Origin: Hypnocyclicus thermotrophus
GTDB lineage: Bacteria; Fusobacteriota; Fusobacteriia; Fusobacteriales; Fusobacteriaceae
Length of the DNA: 64,000 nucleotides
Direction of reading: 5' to 3'
Assembly: GCF_004365575.1 (NCBI RefSeq)
Contig: NZ_SOBG01000002.1
Span: 254,312-318,311 of the forward strand
The notes below the pieces were generated by a model. It saw only the letters and a list, made by a program, of their open reading frames with translations. It was not told the DNA's origin and searched no databases. Shown here piece by piece: positions 8,509 through 16,560 of the stretch. The translations under genes were made by a program, and so were the position numbers. Numbering within the stretch: the stretch's first letter is position 1; each line of letters starts with the position of its first letter.

Positions 8509-10305
8509 TTGGATACAAAATTTAAAAGAAATTTTTCTATTATTGCTCATATAGACCATGGAAAATCTACATTAGCTGATAGATTGTTACAAATTACAAA
8601 TACTGTATCAGAGAGAGAAATGAAAGAGCAGCTTTTAGATTCTATGGATTTGGAAAGAGAAAAAGGAATTACAATAAAAGCACAAGCAGTAACATTATTT
8701 TATGATGCAAAAGATGGAAATAGATATGAATTAAATCTAATAGATACTCCAGGTCACGTAGATTTCATTTACGAAGTTTCTAGATCACTTGCAGCTTGTG
8801 AAGGAGCTTTGTTAGTAGTAGATGCTGCACAAGGAGTAGAGGCTCAAACACTTGCAAATGTGTATTTAGCACTTGAGAATGATCTTGAGATACTACCTGT
8901 TATAAATAAAATCGATCTACCGGCAGCGGATCCTGAAAAAGTAAAAGAAGAAATTGAAACAGTAATAGGACTTGATACAGATGAAGCGGTACTTACTAGT
9001 GCAAAAAGCGGAATAGGAATAGAAGAATTATTAGAAGAGATAGTTAAAAAGGTACCTAGTCCTAGTGGAAAACCAGAGTCACCATTAAAAGTATTAATAT
9101 TTGATTCTCATTTTGATGATTTCAGAGGCGTTATTACCTATGTAAGAATAGTAGAAGGGACTCTAAAAAAAGGTGATAAATTAAGAATTTGGTCAACTGG
9201 AAAAGACATAGAAGTACTAGAGTGTGGGATATTTTCACCAATTATGAAACCACAAAATGAACTTACAGCAGGTAGTGTAGGATATATTATATCAGGAATA
9301 AAATCTATACAAGATACAAGAATTGGAGATACAATATTTAATCCTAAAAATCCTATAGAAGAACCATTAGAGGGATATAGACCTGCGCAATCTATGGTAT
9401 TTGCTGGAATATATCCAATATCAACCGAAGATTATGAAGATTTAAGAGAAGCATTAGAAAAATTACAATTAAATGATGCATCACTTAGTTTTACTCCAGA
9501 AACATCAACTGCATTAGGTTTTGGATTTAGATGTGGATTTTTAGGACTTTTACATATGGAAATAATAGTAGAAAGACTTCGTAGAGAATATAATATAGAT
9601 CTTATTTCTACTACTCCATCAGTTGAATATAGAATACATATGGAAAATGGAGAGATTAAGATAATAGATAATCCAGCAGAATTTCCTATAGTAGGGAAAA
9701 AAGCTGTAGAAGAACCTTATATAAAAGGTACAGTAATTACTCCAAAAGATTATGTTGGGAATGTAATGGAACTTTGTCAAGAAAAACGAGGAATATATGT
9801 AGATATGCAATACCTTGATGAGACAAGAACAATGATTACTTATGAACTTCCGTTAGCAGAAATAGTACTAGATTTTTATGATAAATTAAAATCAAAAACA
9901 AAAGGTTATGCTTCATTTGAATATGAAATGATAGGATATAAAGAATCAAAACTTGTAAAAGTAGATATTCTTGTTAGTGGAGAGCCAGTAGATGCATTTT
10001 CTTTTATATGTCATAGTGATAATGCATATTATAGAGGTAGAGCTATTACTGAAAAATTAAAAGATGTAATTCCTAGACAAATGTTTGAGATACCTATTCA
10101 AGCAGCTCTTGGAAGTAAAATTATAGCTAGAGAAACAATAAGAGCTTATAGGAAAAATGTACTTGCTAAATGTTATGGTGGAGATATTAGTAGAAAGAAA
10201 AAATTATTAGAAAAACAAAAGCAAGGTAAAAAACGTATGAAACAAATTGGAAATGTAGAAATACCACAAGAAGCCTTTATATCAGTATTAAAATTAGATA
10301 AATAA
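8509..10305 (+). CDS. lepA: Elongation factor 4 (LepA)
   Basis: Ribosome-associated GTPase that back-translocates or remodels stalled ribosomes. The 598 residues match the family length exactly. The G1 motif [14 protein letters not shown]3 DTPGHVDF and G4 NKIDLP are present, followed by LepA-specific C-terminal sequence ending in [20 protein letters not shown]. The start codon is TTG 8509, with AGGAGG upstream. It is monocistronic, with its own promoter and a terminator immediately downstream. Confidence 0.97.
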   Translation: MDTKFKRNFSIIAHIDHGKSTLADRLLQITNTVSEREMKEQLLDSMDLEREKGITIKAQAVTLFYDAKDGNRYELNLIDTPGHVDFIYEVSRSLAACEGALLVVDAAQGVEAQTLANVYLALENDLEILPVINKIDLPAADPEKVKEEIETVIGLDTDEAVLTSAKSGIGIEELLEEIVKKVPSPSGKPESPLKVLIFDSHFDDFRGVITYVRIVEGTLKKGDKLRIWSTGKDIEVLECGIFSPIMKPQNELTAGSVGYIISGIKSIQDTRIGDTIFNPKNPIEEPLEGYRPAQSMVFAGIYPISTEDYEDLREALEKLQLNDASLSFTPETSTALGFGFRCGFLGLLHMEIIVERLRREYNIDLISTTPSVEYRIHMENGEIKIIDNPAEFPIVGKKAVEEPYIKGTVITPKDYVGNVMELCQEKRGIYVDMQYLDETRTMITYELPLAEIVLDFYDKLKSKTKGYASFEYEMIGYKESKLVKVDILVSGEPVDAFSFICHSDNAYYRGRAITEKLKDVIPRQMFEIPIQAALGSKIIARETIRAYRKNVLAKCYGGDISRKKKLLEKQKQGKKRMKQIGNVEIPQEAFISVLKLDK

Positions 10306-10310
10306 AAAAC

Positions 10311-10366
10311 GCACCCTTATTTAGTGTTAGACAATTTTTTTGCCTGCTAAATGGGGTGCCTTTTCT
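10311..10366. terminator. Terminator between lepA and the convergent Gfo/Idh gene
   Basis: GCACCC (10311-10316) with downstream ATTTAG pairs with CTAAAT and GGGTGC (10354-10359), giving an interrupted stem followed by a T-rich tract on the plus strand and an A-rich tract on the other side. Confidence 0.7.
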
Positions 10367-10369
10367 TTT

Positions 10370-11347
10370 TTATTTATTAAATAAGTTTATTTGTTTACTT
10401 GCAGTAGTCAAAATATTCATTACATTAATAGAATGTTCGAGATAATTATAACATTTATTATAATCTTTAGTAATAAAAATATTGTAAAATGCAATAAATT
10501 CATAAACCATTCTATTTTCATATTCGTTATAGTTATAAGAAATTAGATTATTATCAATTAATCCTTTTATTGATTTACATTCATTTGGTGGACCATCAAT
10601 TTTTAAATACCCTTTTTCTCCTTGAATAGTAATAAAACTAGGACTAGAGGAATCTTTAGCACCAATAGATATTGCAATAAAATTGTCATAAATTATAGTA
10701 AGAACTCCAGAAGTATCAATACCATTAAAACCTAAATTAGCATTATATTGTACTGAATTTGGCATTCCAAATAAATTGTTTATAATATGAATATTATAAA
10801 CATTTATATCATAAAGAGCTCCGCCGTTTAATTCTGGATTGAATGCAGGAAGAACAATTTTATTTAAATAACTATCATATCTACTAGAATATTGAGAGTA
10901 ATTGCATTGAATTATTTTAATTGGCCCTATTTTGTCAATGTTTTTTTTTAGATAAATAAAATTTGGAGAGTATAATGTAGTTATTGCTTCAAATAAAAAT
11001 AACTTTTTAGATTTTGCTAAAATAGTTAAATTTTTTAATTCATCATCATTATTTGTGAATGGCTTTTCACAAATAACATTTTTATTGTTTTCTAAAGCTT
11101 TTTTAGTGTATTCATAATGCAAATTATTAATGATTCCAATATAAATAAAATTAATATTAGAATCATTTAACATTTCGTCATAATTAGTGTATATATTTTT
11201 TATATTAAATTTTTTTGAAAGTTCAAAGTCTTTATAATAACTTTTTTCTCGTACGCAAATAGCAGTACACATAATGTTTTTAATATTACTTATAGCTTCT
11301 AAGCATGTATTAACAATCTTTCCACTACCGACAATCCCGATATTCAA
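10370..11347 (-). CDS. Gfo/Idh/MocA-family oxidoreductase
   Basis: NAD(P)-dependent dehydrogenase of sugars, inositols or related polyols, 325 residues. The N-terminal Rossmann fold begins at once (IGIVGSGKIVNTCLEAI), and the family signature EKPF occurs near residue 98. The C-terminal alpha/beta domain includes the GGALYDINVYNI block with the conserved Asp. The substrate is not identifiable and the neighbours give no hint. The start is TTG 11347 with AGGAGG upstream. It is a single gene, convergent with lepA. Confidence 0.88.
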   Translation of the reverse strand: MNIGIVGSGKIVNTCLEAISNIKNIMCTAICVREKSYYKDFELSKKFNIKNIYTNYDEMLNDSNINFIYIGIINNLHYEYTKKALENNKNVICEKPFTNNDDELKNLTILAKSKKLFLFEAITTLYSPNFIYLKKNIDKIGPIKIIQCNYSQYSSRYDSYLNKIVLPAFNPELNGGALYDINVYNIHIINNLFGMPNSVQYNANLGFNGIDTSGVLTIIYDNFIAISIGAKDSSSPSFITIQGEKGYLKIDGPPNECKSIKGLIDNNLISYNYNEYENRMVYEFIAFYNIFITKDYNKCYNYLEHSINVMNILTTASKQINLFNK

Positions 11348-11406
11348 AATAAAACCTCCTTATAGTATACTTATAGCTTCTATTATAGTATAATTTATAA
11401 TTAAAT

Positions 11407-11434
11407 AAAAAACTATTAAATTTAATAGTTTTTT
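11407..11434. repeat. Perfect 28-bp palindrome in a divergent intergenic region
   Basis: Arms of 14 bases (11407-11420 and 11421-11434; core CTATTAAATTTAATAG) are perfectly self-complementary with no loop. It looks like an A/T-flanked terminator but lies upstream of both flanking genes, so it has no obvious transcript to end. It could be an operator, or a terminator of an unseen short transcript. Confidence 0.5.
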
Positions 11435-11526
11435 ATGATAAAATATATAAATGCAGAATCTTTTAGTTAATTCTAAAAAGAGTGGTAGCAAAACATTAAA
11501 AAAAATTATAATAAAAGGTGATTTAA

Positions 11527-11943
11527 TTGAAAAAATTATTTATGTATATATTTAGTTTAATGATTTTTATTAGTTGTGGGAAATATCAAAATGGAGAATA
11601 TTATGTAATTCAAAAAAAAGATTATAAAGGCTGGAAAACATTTTTAAAAATAGAAGTAAAAAATAATAAAATATTTAATGTAGAATTTAATAAAATAAAT
11701 AAAGAAAATAAATTAGTAACAGAGAATGAAGAATACAATAAAAAAATGAAAGAAAAATCAGGAATAGACACAATAGAGTATACTAAAATTTTAGAAGAAA
11801 ATTTTTTAAAATCTAATGGAAATATAAATCAAATAGACATTATAGCAGGAGCAACACACTCAGTTGTAGAATTTAAAAAAATGAGCAAATTTTTATTAAA
11901 AAAAATAAAATCAGGAAAAATAGGTAAATATGAAATAGATTAA
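11527..11943 (+). CDS. FMN-binding-domain lipoprotein
   Basis: A 138-residue lipoprotein. The signal sequence ends in FISC with the lipidated Cys at residue 17. The rest is a small FMN-binding domain like that of NqrC/RnfG, with the flavinylation-type motif AGATHS near residue 107, where Thr would carry covalent FMN. Such lipoproteins act in extracytoplasmic electron transfer, and attachment would need an ApbE flavin transferase, which is not in this window. The start is TTG 11527 after AAGGTG. It has no operon partner; rpiB follows 93 bases later with its own ribosome binding site. Confidence 0.75.
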   Translation: MKKLFMYIFSLMIFISCGKYQNGEYYVIQKKDYKGWKTFLKIEVKNNKIFNVEFNKINKENKLVTENEEYNKKMKEKSGIDTIEYTKILEENFLKSNGNINQIDIIAGATHSVVEFKKMSKFLLKKIKSGKIGKYEID

Positions 11944-12036
11944 AATAAGACATCTGGATATAAATATTTTTAGATGATTTGCAAAAATTAATTAATTATA
12001 ATATAATTTTAAATATCAAAAAATAGGAGGTTTATT

Positions 12037-12471
12037 ATGAAAAAAATTGCATTAGGAGCAGACCACGGAGGATATGAATTAAAAAATATTGTTAGAGAAT
12101 ATTTAAAAAATAATGGATATGAAGTAATAGATTTTGGGACAAATTCAAGTGATAGTGTAGATTATCCAGAATTTGCGCATAAAGTAGGGGAAGCAGTAGT
12201 AAATAAAGAAGCAGATTTTGGAATTGTGGTATGTGGAACAGGAATAGGGATTTCAATAGCAGCTAATAAAATAAAAGGAGTAAGAGCAGCATTATGTCAT
12301 AATGTATGGACAGCGAAATTAACGAGACAACATAATGATGCAAATGTACTAGCAATGGGAGGAAGAGTAATAGGTCCAGGAATTGCGTTAGATATGGTAG
12401 AAGCATTTTTAAATACAGAATTTGAAGGTGGAAGACATACAAATAGAGTAAATAAAATAGAAGAGTGTTAA
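12037..12471 (+). CDS. rpiB: Ribose-5-phosphate isomerase B
   Basis: Interconverts ribose-5-phosphate and ribulose-5-phosphate in the non-oxidative pentose phosphate pathway, supplying PRPP for the purine operon further along. The 144 residues carry the RpiB/LacAB signatures: ADHGGYELK at the start, VVCGTGIGISIAANK with the catalytic Cys, the HNDANVLAMGGRVIG block and a C-terminal GGRHTNRV phosphate-binding Arg/His segment. AGGAGG precedes ATG 12037. The sugar-specific LacA/LacB alternative is unlikely for a lone gene. Confidence 0.93.
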   Translation: MKKIALGADHGGYELKNIVREYLKNNGYEVIDFGTNSSDSVDYPEFAHKVGEAVVNKEADFGIVVCGTGIGISIAANKIKGVRAALCHNVWTAKLTRQHNDANVLAMGGRVIGPGIALDMVEAFLNTEFEGGRHTNRVNKIEEC

Positions 12472-12489
12472 TTAGATACTTTTAATAAT

Positions 12490-12522
12490 TAGCTCTTTTA
12501 TAATTAAATTATAAAAGAGCTA
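12490..12522. repeat. Long inverted repeat after rpiB
   Basis: The arms TAGCTCTTTTATAATT (12490-12505) and its complement (12507-12522) form a 16-bp stem. No T-tract follows on the plus strand, so it is a weak terminator at best and may instead protect the 3' end of rpiB mRNA. Confidence 0.5.
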
Positions 12523-12567
12523 TAAAAATAATAAAATAGAAAAAAATAAATATACAGGGAGGGAAAG

Positions 12568-12912
12568 ATGGCATCTATATTTACAAAAATAATAAATAGA
12601 GAAATACCAGCAGATATAGTATATGAAACAGAAGATATAATAGCTTTTAATGATATAAATCCACAAGCAAAATACCATATATTAGTAGTACCTAAAAAAG
12701 AGATTTCAACAATAAATGATATACAAAAAGAGGATACAGATTTAATAGGTAAAATATATCTAGCAATAAAAGAGATAACAAAAGAATTAGGAATCGATAA
12801 AACAGGATATAGAGTGATAACAAATTGTAATGAAGATGGTGGGCAAGAAGTATTTCATATTCATTTTCATATATTAGGTGGAGAAAAAATAGGACCGATG
12901 CGATCAAAGTAA
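12568..12912 (+). CDS. HIT-family nucleotide hydrolase (HinT-like)
   Basis: A 114-residue histidine-triad protein. The signature HxHxH reads HIHFHIL near residue 98, preceded by the usual IINREIPADIVYE and DINPQAKYHILVVPKKEI segments. The family hydrolyses AMP-linked substrates such as adenosine phosphoramidates in the cytosol. Length is typical. GGGAGGG precedes ATG 12568. The RNA methyltransferase gene starts about 20 bases downstream, so the two share a transcript ending at the hairpin near 13672. Confidence 0.9.
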   Translation: MASIFTKIINREIPADIVYETEDIIAFNDINPQAKYHILVVPKKEISTINDIQKEDTDLIGKIYLAIKEITKELGIDKTGYRVITNCNEDGGQEVFHIHFHILGGEKIGPMRSK

Positions 12913-12932
12913 TATTTTAAAGAAAGGTGAAA

Positions 12933-13688
12933 ATGAAAATAATAAGTAGTAAAGAAAATAAAATATATAAATTAATAAAAAAGATAAAGAAAAAAAAATA
13001 TAGAGAAAAAGAAAAATTGTTTATTGCAGAAGGTAAAAAATTTTTAGATTTTGAGTATAAACCTAAATATTATATTTTAAATGAAAATAATATAGGGCTA
13101 TACAGTAAATTATTAGAAAAAGAAGAAACTTATATTTTTTCAGAGGATTTATTTTATGATATAACAACGCAAATTAATTCTCAAGGAATAATATTAATAT
13201 ATGAATATATTCCAAGTTGTATAGAAAAAATAAAAAATAATATAGTTATCTTAGATAAGATACAAGACCCAGGAAATTTAGGTACAATAATACGACTAGT
13301 AGATGCAGTTGGATTAAAAGATATAATATTAACAAAAGGTAGTGTAGATATTTATAATGATAAAACAATAAGAAGTAGTATGGGTTCAATATTTAATTTA
13401 AATATATCGTATTTAGAGACAGATAAATTAATAAAAATATTAAAACAAAAGGAATATAATATAATATCGACTGCTTTAACTAATGAAACAATAGAATATA
13501 CAAAAATGGAATTAAAAGAAAAAAATGCATTTGTTTTTGGAAATGAAGGAAATGGAATTTCAAAAGAGATATTAGATATAAGTACTGCAAAGATAAAAAT
13601 CCCTATATATGGAAGTGCAGAATCATTGAATGTAGGAGTTGCAACAGGAATAATATTGTATAAATATATAGAAAAAGTAAACTCATAA
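12933..13688 (+). CDS. TrmH/SpoU-family RNA 2'-O-methyltransferase
   Basis: SAM-dependent methyltransferase of 251 residues that modifies a ribose 2'-OH in rRNA or tRNA. An N-terminal substrate-binding region (about 1-95) is followed by the SPOUT knotted domain: LDKIQDPGNLGTIIR (motif 1), FVFGNEGNGIS (motif 2) and IPIYGSAESLNVGVATGI (motif 3). The usual opening IISSKENKIYKL supports ATG 12933, which has AGGTGA upstream; GTG 12927 is the alternative. The RNA target cannot be assigned from sequence (RlmB-like or TrmH-like). Confidence 0.92.
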   Translation: MKIISSKENKIYKLIKKIKKKKYREKEKLFIAEGKKFLDFEYKPKYYILNENNIGLYSKLLEKEETYIFSEDLFYDITTQINSQGIILIYEYIPSCIEKIKNNIVILDKIQDPGNLGTIIRLVDAVGLKDIILTKGSVDIYNDKTIRSSMGSIFNLNISYLETDKLIKILKQKEYNIISTALTNETIEYTKMELKEKNAFVFGNEGNGISKEILDISTAKIKIPIYGSAESLNVGVATGIILYKYIEKVNS

Positions 13689-13707
13689 ATAGAGTTTACT
13701 TTTTTTT
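13672..13707 (+). terminator. Terminator of the HIT-methyltransferase operon
   Basis: AAAAAGTAAACTC (13672-13684) pairs perfectly with GAGTTTACTTTTT (13692-13704) around a 7-base loop, followed by more T. The left arm lies inside the end of the methyltransferase coding sequence. Confidence 0.85.
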
Positions 13708-13714
13708 AAAATAC

Positions 13715-13745
13715 TTGACTTAAAGTGTACTTTAAGTTGTATAAT
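13715..13745 (+). promoter_or_regulatory. MerR-type promoter and dyad operator of the MATE gene
   Basis: TTGACT (13715-13720) and TATAAT (13740-13745) are 19 bp apart. The dyad ACTTAAAGTGTACTTTAAGT (13718-13737) has perfect 9-base arms around GT. Spacer length and dyad match the promoter of the aldo/keto reductase at 3971-4001, so both are probably activated by the MerR protein encoded at 4047. Confidence 0.78.
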
Positions 13746-13788
13746 ACATCAAGTAAAAAAAGAGTTAGGATAAAATGTGGAGGGAAAA

Positions 13789-15120
13789 ATGTCAAAAAAT
13801 AAGAAGCTAAATTTTATGAGTCTAGCAGTACCTATATTTATTGAAATGCTTTTGTGGACTACATTTAATAATGTAGATACAATAATGCTTTCTAGGTATT
13901 CAGATGTAGCAGTAGCAGCGGTAGGTAGTACCGGACAATTAGTATTTTTTATAATGTTATTTTTACAAATAATAGCAACAGGTACAGGAATATTAATCTC
14001 ACAAAATCTTGGGAAAAGAGACTATGAAAAAGCAGAAAATAGTGCTAAAATTGCACTTTATTTTAATTTTTTAGTAGGAATTTTATTGAGTATATTAGTA
14101 TTTAAATATCATTTTCAAATGGTAAAATTTTTAGGTCTTGAAGATAAAGCTCTTTTAATGGGAAGTAGATTTTATAAAATAATAGGAACATTTACTTTTA
14201 TTCAAGCAATAGGACTTATTAATACAACAATACTTAGAAGTTATAGGTTCCCAAAATATTCTATGTACATAAATATTTTTTCGAATATATTAAATATTAT
14301 TGGGAATGCAATTTTTATATTTGGATTATTTGGTATGCCTGTACTTGGAGAAGTAGGAGTGGCTATATCCACTGTATTTAGCCAATTTATAGGTATAATA
14401 ATATCATTTATTATAATTAAGAAAAAATTAAATATACATTTACTTTCAAATATAAAAATAAAAGAAAATCTATATTTATTAAAAGAAATAGGAAAAATAG
14501 GGATTCCATCAGTGGCTGAAAATTTATTATATAATACCTCTCAAATAATGATAATAAAAATGGTAGCAACATATGGAACAGATGCACTTACAGCGAGAGC
14601 ATATATATTTACTTTGCTTAGATTTGTATTTATAATAAGTATATCGTCAGGGAGTGCAGCTCAAATTATTACCGGATTTTTAGCTGGTGCAAATAGACAT
14701 AGAGTAGCTAAAAAAGCAGTAATTAAAATATATCTTCAAACAGTTTTATTAATAATAATAGTAGCTACGACACTTATAATATTTAGAGAAAATTTAATTA
14801 GAATATTTACAACAAATGAAGCAGTTATATTACTTGCAAAAGATGCATTTTTAACAATATTATTTTTAGAAACAGGACGAACTCTTAATATAATATTTAT
14901 TAGTTCTATGAAAGGAGCGGGAGATGTTATTTTTCCTGTTATTATGGGGGTAATATTTATGTGGATTGTTGGAGTAGGTGGCGGATATTTATTAGTTATA
15001 AAATTTGGATTCGGACTTTTTGGAGCTTTTATAGCTACAGGGCTTGATGAATGGAGTAGAGGAATAATAATGTTTATTAGATGGATTCGTGGTGATTGGA
15101 TAAAAATAATTAAAAAGTAA
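13789..15120 (+). CDS. MATE-family multidrug/cation exporter
   Basis: Inner-membrane antiporter of 443 residues with about 12 hydrophobic segments. It begins with the MATE layout AVPIFIEMLLWTTFNNVDTIMLSRYSD in the gene, and a second homologous half contains GIPSVAENLLYNT. The family exports drugs or organic cations in exchange for Na+ or H+. I start at ATG 13789, with GGAGGG upstream; GTG 13777 would overlap that site. It is expressed from a promoter with a 19-bp spacer and MerR-type dyad, which suggests induction by a toxic compound handled jointly with the aldo/keto reductase at 3003. Confidence 0.9.
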   Translation: MSKNKKLNFMSLAVPIFIEMLLWTTFNNVDTIMLSRYSDVAVAAVGSTGQLVFFIMLFLQIIATGTGILISQNLGKRDYEKAENSAKIALYFNFLVGILLSILVFKYHFQMVKFLGLEDKALLMGSRFYKIIGTFTFIQAIGLINTTILRSYRFPKYSMYINIFSNILNIIGNAIFIFGLFGMPVLGEVGVAISTVFSQFIGIIISFIIIKKKLNIHLLSNIKIKENLYLLKEIGKIGIPSVAENLLYNTSQIMIIKMVATYGTDALTARAYIFTLLRFVFIISISSGSAAQIITGFLAGANRHRVAKKAVIKIYLQTVLLIIIVATTLIIFRENLIRIFTTNEAVILLAKDAFLTILFLETGRTLNIIFISSMKGAGDVIFPVIMGVIFMWIVGVGGGYLLVIKFGFGLFGAFIATGLDEWSRGIIMFIRWIRGDWIKIIKK

Positions 15121-15234
15121 CTCTTAAATTATAATGAATAGAAATAGAAATTTTTTTAATTTTAAAGTTAGAGATAAATATAAAAAAATTATAGGAATAA
15201 CATTAAACGAAATAGATATAGCATAAAATAATTC

Positions 15235-15263
15235 TTGACAAATGTGTTTGATAAGAGTAAACT
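15235..15263 (+). promoter_or_regulatory. Promoter of the thiamine operon
   Basis: TTGACA (15235-15240) and TAAACT (15258-15263) are spaced by 17 bp, about 30 bases before the TPP aptamer. Between the MATE stop codon and this promoter lies only a 30-codon open stretch (15134-15226) without a ribosome binding site. Confidence 0.7.
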
Positions 15264-15290
15264 TATTTTGTAAAAATAAAATAAAATAAA

Positions 15291-15390
15291 ACTGCTAGGG
15301 GAGCTTATGAAAATTTTTATTTTCAATAGCTGAGAGGAGAAATCCGACTCTTAGAACCTGATCTGGTTAATACCAGCGTAGGGAAGCGGT
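15291..15390 (+). ncRNA. TPP riboswitch (THI element)
   Basis: The conserved THI-box parts occur in order: GGGGAGC, GCTGAGAGG, GAACCTGATCTGG and TAATACCAGCGTAGGGAAG. Helix P1 pairs ACTGCT (15291-15296) with AGCGGT (15385-15390). The aptamer senses thiamine pyrophosphate and sits 164 bases before thiS, with an intrinsic terminator between. Confidence 0.97.
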
Positions 15391-15447
15391 AAATATATAT
15401 ATTATAAAATAGTAAAATATTACTATGTTTAAAAATAATAATTTATT

Positions 15448-15480
15448 ACCGTATAACTATGTTGGTTATACGGTTTTTTT
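15448..15480 (+). terminator. Riboswitch-controlled terminator before thiS
   Basis: ACCGTATAAC (15448-15457) pairs with GTTATACGGT (15465-15474), followed by a run of T. The segment TTACCG (15446-15451) can alternatively pair with CGGTAA (15387-15392), which overlaps the 3' strand of aptamer helix P1. TPP binding should therefore free the terminator and switch the operon off. Confidence 0.88.
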
Positions 15481-15553
15481 TATTTATTTTAATTAGATTT
15501 AATTTTTAATAGATTAAATATAATTAATAACATAATTAAAAGGAGGGATAAAC

Positions 15554-15751
15554 TTGAAAATAAAATTAAATGGAAAAGAATATGAAACTAGTAAAAATAT
15601 AACAATTTTAGATTTAATTAAAGAAAAAAATATTTCAAAAGATCAAGTAGTAATTTTAAAAAATGGAGATATTGTATTTAAAGAAGATTTAGAAATGAAT
15701 TTAATAGAAAATGATGAATTAGAAATTTTAAGATTTGTATCAGGAGGATAA
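15554..15751 (+). CDS. thiS: Sulfur carrier protein ThiS
   Basis: A 65-residue ubiquitin-fold protein that carries sulfur as a C-terminal thiocarboxylate for building the thiazole of thiamine. It ends in the required Gly-Gly (FVSGG) and has the beta-grasp opening MKIKLNGKEYE. The start is TTG 15554 after GGAGGG. It is the first gene of the TPP-controlled operon; thiG follows after three bases. ThiF, encoded in the same operon, should adenylate its C terminus. Confidence 0.95.
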   Translation: MKIKLNGKEYETSKNITILDLIKEKNISKDQVVILKNGDIVFKEDLEMNLIENDELEILRFVSGG

Positions 15752-15754
15752 AAA

Positions 15755-16525
15755 ATGGATAAATTAATTTTAGGAGAAAAAGAATTTAATAGCAGATTAT
15801 TTACAGGAACTGGAAAATTTTCAGATAAATCACTTATTAAACCAATGCTTGAAATGAGTAAATCAGAAATGATAACATTAGCACTTAGAAGAGTAGATTT
15901 TGATATGCCACAAGAAAACATATTAAATTATATTCCTAAAAATGTAACATTGTTACCAAATACTTCGGGGGCAAAGACAGCGGAAGAAGCAGTTAAAATA
16001 GCAAGAATTGCAAGAACTGTTGGATGTGGAAATTTTATAAAAATTGAAATTATAAATGATATGAAATATTTATTTCCAGATAATGAAGAAACAATAAAAG
16101 CAACAAAAATATTAGCAAAAGAAGGGTTTATAGTATTACCATATATGATGCCAGATCTAATAGCGGCTAAAAGACTAGAAGATGCGGGAGCTGCTGCGAT
16201 TATGCCTCTTGGTTCACCAATTGGCTCAAATAAAGGATTACAAACAAAATATATGATTGAAATACTTATAGAAAATTGTAAATTACCAATAATAATAGAT
16301 GCTGGAATAGGTAGACCATCTCATGCAGCAAAAGCAATGGAGATGGGAGCTGCTGCAGTACTTGTAAATAGTGCTATTGCATGTAGTGAAAATCCAATTA
16401 AAATGGGAAAAGCGTTTTCACTTGCAGTACAAGCAGGAAGAGAAGCTTATTTAGCAAAACTTGCAGAAGAAAAAAAATACGCAGAAGCTTCTTCACCATT
16501 AACTGGTTTTTTATTTGAAGAATAA
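15755..16525 (+). CDS. thiG: Thiazole synthase ThiG
   Basis: TIM-barrel enzyme of 256 residues that condenses 1-deoxyxylulose-5-phosphate, dehydroglycine and ThiS thiocarboxylate to the thiamine thiazole. The family segments [47 protein letters not shown] (with the Schiff-base Lys region), [13 protein letters not shown] and [20 protein letters not shown] are all present. The length is normal. It lies between thiS and thiH under the TPP riboswitch. Confidence 0.97.
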   Translation: MDKLILGEKEFNSRLFTGTGKFSDKSLIKPMLEMSKSEMITLALRRVDFDMPQENILNYIPKNVTLLPNTSGAKTAEEAVKIARIARTVGCGNFIKIEIINDMKYLFPDNEETIKATKILAKEGFIVLPYMMPDLIAAKRLEDAGAAAIMPLGSPIGSNKGLQTKYMIEILIENCKLPIIIDAGIGRPSHAAKAMEMGAAAVLVNSAIACSENPIKMGKAFSLAVQAGREAYLAKLAEEKKYAEASSPLTGFLFEE

Positions 16526-16560
16526 AATTATAAAATTAATTAAATAAAAAAGGGGGAAAA

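Noticed and set aside
11461-11526. T-box-like sequence (gagtggtag) before the FMN-lipoprotein gene
   Set aside because: Only a weak resemblance to the T-box core; no specifier loop, antiterminator or terminator can be drawn.
12490-12522. Intrinsic terminator after rpiB
   Set aside because: The stem is long but no T-tract follows on the plus strand; listed as an inverted repeat instead.
15134-15226. 30-codon open frame after the MATE gene
   Set aside because: It has an ATG but no ribosome binding site and composition like spacer; it could be a remnant but cannot be supported as a gene.
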